From: Cricetomys ansorgei
Lineage: Eukaryota; Chordata; Mammalia; Rodentia; Nesomyidae
DNA: 64,000 bases
Direction: 5' to 3'
NCBI GenBank assembly: GCA_026225945.1
Contig: JAMJFZ010000107.1
Coordinates: 63,329,501-63,393,500 of the forward strand
Of the stretch, positions 60,701 to 64,000 are shown one piece after another. The notes under the pieces were generated by a model that saw only the letters and a list, made by a program, of their open reading frames with translations, was not told the DNA's origin and searched no databases. The position numbers and the translations under genes were made by a program. Position 1 is the first letter of the stretch. Every line of letters begins with the position of its first letter.

Positions 60701-62862
60701 CTTTATCTCAACCAAATCTTACATCTTACGTGATTTTCCCCCACCCCAACTTCATGCATATTAAATTCATTACAGTCCAGCTCCTGTGTTCCAGTCTGAG
60801 CTCATCATCCCTCCCTGTAACACCCCCAACACTAGTGTTCAAGTCACACTAACTTTCTTCTGTGTTTCATTAGAAGATCTTTGGTCTTATCAAATACTCA
60901 TTTTCAAGACCCATTCTAAATGTTGCTTTTGAAGCCTTCCCTGGTTGTCTTCTTGTCCCATCATCATAATTCCTTGTTTCAGTTCGGGTTTCTATTGCCA
61001 TGCAAAACACCGTGACCAACTGGGGAGGAAAGGGTTTATTTCAGCTTATAGTTCTACATCACAGTCCATCACTGAGGGAAGTCAGGGCAGGAACTCTAGC
61101 AAGGGAGGAGCTGATGCAAAGGCCATGGAGGAATGCTGCTTATGGTTTGCTCTCCTGGCTTGGGTTAGCCAGCTTTCTTATATCATCCAGGACCACACCC
61201 CTGGGGTGGCACTCCCTATGGGATGGGCCCAACCACATCAATTATTATTAAGAAATGCCTCATAGGCTTGCCCATAGACCAATCTTGTGGGAGCATTTTT
61301 TTCAGCTGAGATTCCTTCTTGCCAAATGATTCTTAACCTGTGTCAAGTTGACATAAAGCTAGCTAGTATAGGTTCCAACAACACTTTGTTCTTACTTCAT
61401 TTATACTATTTATCTCATTTAATAATTAATTGTTTTCGACTGTCTTTCATGGCACATCCTAAGAACTGGGATGGTTTGATTCTTAAATCTGTATCTCTGC
61501 ACAAGGGATATTAAATATCTGTTAAACAGTTGACAACAGTGTATATGGCGGGAAAGTAATGATTAGGAGATGTGATTTGGTTCTGTTGTTTTGAAATGTT
61601 GACCGTAAGTTTAAATCTTCAAATTTCTCTGTAGGAGAAAATACTGAGGAGGTTCAGTCAACCAAGGAGCAGGTCCAGGAAGTCAAAATTGAAGATACAA
61701 GTGTTAATTTAGGATCAGGAGAACCAGAAGAGGGGAATGAACATCATGGAAAAGTGGAAGTTTGTGGAAACATCCAAGACAACAAAACGAAAGAAGCAAC
61801 CCATGATATTATAACCCCTGATTCAAAAACTGAAGCAGGCTCCCTAATCAGATATAATGTGTCTTCTACACCACGATTGCAAAGGTAAACGGTTAAAATG
61901 TGATTTGTTTTCATGCTCCAGTGATATCTTGTTTAAAAAGCAGAGCCTGAGGCAAGTGGATTGCTATGGGTTGAAGTCCAACCTGGACTCCCTGTTTCAA
62001 ACAAAATGAGAAAAGCAATTTTCAAAGTGAGATTTCACCTTTTTGCTACTATATTGGCTTTTTTTTTCCCTACATGGTGCTACTTTGTAAAAGCTAGACT
62101 TGGTTTCCCAGCACAGGCAATCTGTACCATCCTTACATTTTCTTTCTTTTTTAATGTACATTTTTTGAGATTTTTTTTTTTTATGTCTATGGGTGTTTTG
62201 CTTGTATCTGTATCTTTGCACTGCCATATGAGTGCAGTAGTACCCACAGAAGCCACACGAGGGTGTGGGATTCCCCTGGGACCGGAGCAACAGACAAGTG
62301 AGCTGCCATGTGTCTGGGATTCGTACCTGGGTCCTTCCCTCCAAGCATTTTCAAAACGAAGACATTTTTGGTTTACATTTATCACTGCATTGTTAATAAC
62401 TGTAAGGCTTGGGACTGAGAAAGGCTTGAGTGTCTAGATAGTACACATTGTAACAACAGAAGTGTTAAGTTGCTCACTTCTGCAAACTTGTACCTCTCCC
62501 TTTCTATAAGACAGTCTGTCCTGTGGCTGCAACATACACGTACACTATGAGAAACACCAAAGCTGTAAGAAAAATGTGAACATGCTTTTGAATTTTGCAA
62601 ATTATTTTTTTTTAGTATGAAAAAGTGGGTGCAGCATGATAAAAAGTCTACATTTAAGGAGCTAAAGTTCCTGACACCAGTGAGACGTTCACGGCGTATT
62701 CAAGACAAGACTCTACAACTGCCTGATATGTTAAAAGACCACGACCCATCTGTGTCTTCTCTGGAACAGCTGTCTGAGCTGGGAGGGGATGCTTTCGTCT
62801 GCCGCCCTAATGCAGCTCTGGACCCTCTGTTCTCCGAGATGGACACAGCAGAAGAGAAGTAG
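48690..62862 (+). CDS. CKAP2: CKAP2, cytoskeleton-associated protein 2 (complete, 9 coding exons)
   Basis: CKAP2 (TMAP) is a microtubule-stabilising spindle and centrosome protein expressed in proliferating cells. Exons: 48690-48798, 53993-54074, 55683-55755, 55846-56663, 57474-57678, 58139-58309, 59327-59396, 61635-61884, 62616-62862. They total 2025 nt, 674 codons plus stop, close to the 682-683 residues I recall for human. Every intron is GT-AG and each junction keeps frame. A KEN box (DKEN, residues 90-93) is the known APC/C-Cdh1 degron site in this family. Residues 165-188 carry the conserved [13 protein letters not shown] stretch. The C-terminal conserved region includes [40 protein letters not shown] and [12 protein letters not shown]. 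The start at 48690 has a strong context (G at -3 and +4) and an in-frame TAA two codons upstream (48684-48686). The N-terminus is longer and more arginine-rich than the human protein I remember. Confidence 0.97.
49497..49765 (+). repeat. Family R interspersed repeat
   Basis: GGCCCAGCCCATTGTGGGTG, TGGTGCCACCCCTGGGCTGT, AAGTCAGTAAGCAGCATCCC; same orientation as 9783-10085. Confidence 0.75.
49930..50190. repeat. Repeated intronic segment, copy 1
   Basis: Shares CTTAGGCTTATTCATTTTAC, ATATGCTGTCAT, ACTGCAAGTCTG and GTAGTTGTTA-type landmarks with 53290-53550 in the same order. Confidence 0.7.
51953..52090 (+). mobile_element. B1 SINE
   Basis: TTGGGCTTGGTGCACACCTT, TAATCCCAGCACTCTGGAAG and an A-rich tail after CTCTCTC. 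Confidence 0.9.
52193..52265 (+). repeat. TG microsatellite
   Basis: GTGTGTGTGTGTGTGTGTGT then GAGTGTG and GTATGTATGT units. Confidence 0.95.
53290..53550. repeat. Repeated intronic segment, copy 2
   Basis: Diverged direct copy of 49930-50190 (CTTAGGCTTGTGCAGTTTAC, ATATGCTGTCAT, AACTGCAAGTCTG), ending about 440 bp before CKAP2 exon 2. Confidence 0.7.
53993..54074 (+). CDS. CKAP2: CKAP2 coding exon 2
   Basis: Completes Glu37, then [20 protein letters not shown] to QIS; ends in a split Arg codon. Acceptor CTTTAG, donor GTGAGG. Basic and helical, like the human EQRRQKLKEHLL stretch. Confidence 0.94.
54253..54312 (+). mobile_element. ID-like SINE fragment
   Basis: GACTGGAAATGTATTTCAGT, AGTAGAGTGCTTGCCACC; lies 180 bp after CKAP2 exon 2. 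Confidence 0.55.
54909..55050 (+). mobile_element. B1 SINE
   Basis: GGCCATTTGTGGTGGTGCAT, TTGGAGGCAGAGGCTGGAGG and ACCCTGTCTCAAAACAC. Confidence 0.92.
55683..55755 (+). CDS. CKAP2: CKAP2 coding exon 3
   Basis: Residues 64-88 (R, then [24 protein letters not shown]). Acceptor AATAG (55681-55682), donor GTAAGA. The start is fixed by frame, because a second AG follows at 55683-55684. Confidence 0.93.
55846..56663 (+). CDS. CKAP2: CKAP2 coding exon 4 (large)
   Basis: Residues 89-360: KEN box, then a Ser/Thr/Lys-rich disordered region with [20 protein letters not shown] and [13 protein letters not shown]. Acceptor TTTTAG, donor GTAAGT. Confidence 0.97.
56899..57037 (+). mobile_element. B1 SINE
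   Basis: GCCAGGCATAGTGGTGCACA, CTGTAATCCCAGCACTCGGG and GAGAAACCCTGTCTTG; lies about 235 bp after CKAP2 exon 4. Confidence 0.93.
57185..57398 (-). mobile_element. B2-type SINE upstream of CKAP2 exon 5
   Basis: T-rich left end, TTGCATGTGTGTCTGTGTAC, CTTGGAGCTAGAGTTAACAA and the head AGCCATTTCTCCAGCCCC. Confidence 0.85.
57474..57678 (+). CDS. CKAP2: CKAP2 coding exon 5
   Basis: Residues 361-429 ([48 protein letters not shown]). Acceptor TTGCAG. The donor GTAGAG is weak and is duplicated 170 nt downstream by a SINE target-site duplication. Confidence 0.95.
57677..57858 (-). mobile_element. B2/B3-type SINE inserted at the CKAP2 exon 5 donor
   Basis: Antisense element, body about 57689-57846: T-rich left end (its A tail), CTGGAACTGGAGTTATAGAT, and the head CATCTCTCTAGCCCTCT on the right. 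It is flanked by identical 12-bp copies of AGGTAGAGTTTT at 57677-57688 and 57847-57858. The left copy straddles the exon 5/intron junction, so the splice donor itself was duplicated. Confidence 0.9.
57885..58040 (-). mobile_element. B2/B3-type SINE fragment
   Basis: TTATTTTATTTATGTTCACA, GGTTCTCTGGTGGAGCATCA and CTTGAACTGCTGAGCCATGA. Confidence 0.7.
58139..58309 (+). CDS. CKAP2: CKAP2 coding exon 6
   Basis: Residues 430-486 ([20 protein letters not shown] to AILAGAQ). Acceptor TTTTAG, donor GTAAGA. Confidence 0.96.
59327..59396 (+). CDS. CKAP2: CKAP2 coding exon 7
   Basis: Residues 487-509 ([23 protein letters not shown]) plus one base. Acceptor TTTCAG, donor GTAAAT. Confidence 0.95.
59605..59765 (+). 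mobile_element. B1 SINE
   Basis: AGCCAAACAGTAGCAGCACA, TAATCCCAGCACTTGGGAGG and CTCTCGAAAAACCGAAAAAG. Confidence 0.93.
59785..59910 (+). mobile_element. Partial B1-like SINE
   Basis: GCTGAGTATGGTGGCTCTTA, GTAGTCCTAGCACTTAGGAA, then truncated. Confidence 0.75.
59984..60168 (+). mobile_element. B2 SINE
   Basis: GGGGCTGGAGAGATGGCTCA, GCTCTTCCAGAGGTCCTGAG and TAAATAAATAAATACATC; close to consensus and so probably young. Confidence 0.95.
60978..61370 (-). repeat. Family R interspersed repeat
   Basis: TTCAGTTCGGGTTTCTATTGC, AGGGAAGTCAGGGCAGGAAC and TGTGTCAAGTTGACATAAAG; near full length, in CKAP2 intron 7. Confidence 0.82.
61635..61884 (+). CDS. CKAP2: CKAP2 coding exon 8
   Basis: Residues 510-592 plus two bases; acidic ([20 protein letters not shown] at its start), ending SSTPRLQ. 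Acceptor CTGTAG, donor GTAAAC. This acidic stretch appears the most diverged part relative to human. Confidence 0.95.
62165..62350 (-). mobile_element. B2-type SINE
   Basis: T-rich left end, ATGGGTGTTTTGCTTGTATC, GGGACCGGAGCAACAGACAA and GATTCGTACCTGGGTCC; in CKAP2 intron 8. Confidence 0.8.
62616..62862 (+). CDS. CKAP2: CKAP2 coding exon 9 with stop
   Basis: Residues 593-674 ([39 protein letters not shown]) and TAG at 62860-62862. Acceptor TTTTTAG. Confidence 0.97.
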
Positions 62863-63012
62863 TGCGGCTGGGGCGTTGCTGTGGGGTTGGTTCTGTCCAG
62901 CTTTCTATAGGTCTTACATTCTCCACGCGCCTAAGTATAACACAGGGGACTATTAGCTTGTTGGTTGTGTTTTTAAAATGTTAGCTTCTTCGTTTCACTA
63001 ATTACTTACAGT

Positions 63013-63018
63013 AATAAA
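63013..63018 (+). terminator. CKAP2 polyadenylation signal, proximal
   Basis: AATAAA 151 bp after the stop codon. Confidence 0.55.
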
Positions 63019-63091
63019 ACTTACATAGATGACATTTTTGACTATGTTTTATATGTATATTTTACATTGACCTTGTACCTAATATGTTTAT

Positions 63092-63101
63092 AATAAATAA
63101 A
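63092..63101 (+). terminator. CKAP2 polyadenylation signal, distal
   Basis: Overlapping AATAAATAAA followed by a T-rich/GT-rich stretch (TTTTGTTTATTGATTG) at 63117-63132; the better candidate of the two. Confidence 0.6.
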
Positions 63102-63287
63102 TAATGTTCCAATGACATTTTGTTTATTGATTGACTAATTTAATGGTAGAATTGACTGACTTTAGGGGCTACCTCCTACTACAGGGCTACAGTCAGCTGC
63201 AATTTGACATTTATTTCAACAAATGTATTCTGCGGGCTCAGGACATGGTCCCAGGAGACCACTTGACTAACAAGGCCTTGGATTCAT

Positions 63288-63426
63288 TTTTTTGTTTTTT
63301 GTTTTTTGAGACAGGGTTTTTCTGTTGTAACTCTGGCTGTCCTGGAACTAACTCTGGATCAAGCTGACCTTGAACCTCTGCCTCCCAAGCGCTGGGATTA
63401 AAGGCCTGCGCCACCACTGCCTGGCC
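63288..63426 (-). mobile_element. B1 SINE
   Basis: GACAGGGTTTTTCTGTTGTA, ACTCTGGCTGTCCTGGAACT and GGGATTAAAGGCCTGCGCCA, about 170 bp past the CKAP2 end. Confidence 0.94.
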
Positions 63427-63549
63427 TGAATTCAGTTCTTAGCACTTTCAGAACAAACACTTTGTGAAGTGTCATTTCATTTAACCATAGTAACCGAATT
63501 TAAACTTTGCCTTTGGAGTACATTATTAAGTTTGTATTTGCATTACTTA

Positions 63550-63835
63550 CTTTTTTTGTTGTGATAAAATACCTGACAGAAACAGAGGAGAGTTTATTTC
63601 TTAGTTTCAGAGTACTGTCCACCATGCTGTACTCTGGTGGAAGAATGGGCCCGTCTGCTGCAGAGGACAGAGGGTGCTGCTTACACAGTGCTGGGTAAAC
63701 TAGGGCAGGTGTAACCTCAAAAGGCTCACTTACTAGTTCCCTACTTCTACCAGCCTTCAAAACAGTGCCCCAAGCCGGAGACCAGGCATTCAAAACATAA
63801 GCTTTCTAGGGATAATTCAGATTCAAACTAATTTT
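63550..63835 (-). repeat. Interspersed repeat distantly like family R
   Basis: TTGTTGTGATAAAATACCTG and GAGGACAGAGGGTGCTGCTT follow the family R order but with different filler. The rest of the window to 64000 shows nothing recognisable. Confidence 0.5.
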
Positions 63836-64000
63836 TTGCTGATGCCTAGGGATTGAAAGCTTCACACACTAGGCATGTACTGTACGGCTGAGCTATGTGC
63901 TCTGCCCTGTTCTCCTCCGATGTTTAATATATAAGGCTAGACCTGGTTCTTCACTACAGGCAATCTGTTGAGCTGCCTGCAGGCTGTATAGTGAGCCCCA

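Larger units (their letters stand above)
62863..63118 (+). other. CKAP2: CKAP2 3' UTR
   Basis: Short AT-rich stretch from the stop to about 20 bp past the last AATAAA cluster. The cleavage site is inferred. Confidence 0.7.

Overview
This is vertebrate genomic DNA from a mouse-like rodent (murid or cricetid). It is intron-rich, has mammalian CpG-island promoters, and is packed with rodent-specific interspersed repeats: 7SL-derived B1, tRNA-derived B2/B3 and ID SINEs, and old Lx-type L1 fragments. I could not fix the species from sequence alone; a muroid other than mouse or rat, perhaps a cricetid, is my guess.

Three protein-coding genes are present in the order THSD1 (minus), VPS36 (minus), CKAP2 (plus). 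This is the arrangement known at human 13q14.3. THSD1 is cut by the left edge: two coding exons are visible (1543-2502 and 5852-5909), and a CpG island near 14.5-15.26 kb, with a good minus-strand splice donor at 14896/14895, is its likely promoter and non-coding first exon. VPS36 is complete, with 14 coding exons between 44038 and 21416 that join without a frame break into 386 codons. CKAP2 is complete, with 9 coding exons between 48690 and 62862 joining into 674 codons plus stop, followed by AATAAA signals near 63.01 and 63.09 kb.

VPS36 and CKAP2 are divergent, with start codons 4.65 kb apart. Two near-consensus CTCF-type motifs lie just upstream of the VPS36 start, and an 18-19 bp GC-rich minisatellite of about 16 units lies directly upstream of CKAP2. 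The genes are not an operon and do unrelated jobs: THSD1 is an endothelial membrane protein, VPS36 an ESCRT-II subunit, and CKAP2 a mitotic microtubule protein.

The rest is introns and intergenic DNA, mostly repeats. Notable structures are: a SINE inserted 10 bases past the CKAP2 exon 5 splice junction, whose 12-bp target-site duplication copied the splice donor; a processed RPL27A pseudogene in VPS36 intron 9; an old ~290 bp segment of THSD1 intron 2 that occurs twice, the second copy splitting another repeat; and two head-to-tail L1 3' UTR copies in THSD1 intron 1. I found no unknown protein system, CRISPR array or prokaryotic element. Splice positions were read by eye from GT/AG signals and checked by frame continuity. 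Repeat boundaries are approximate.
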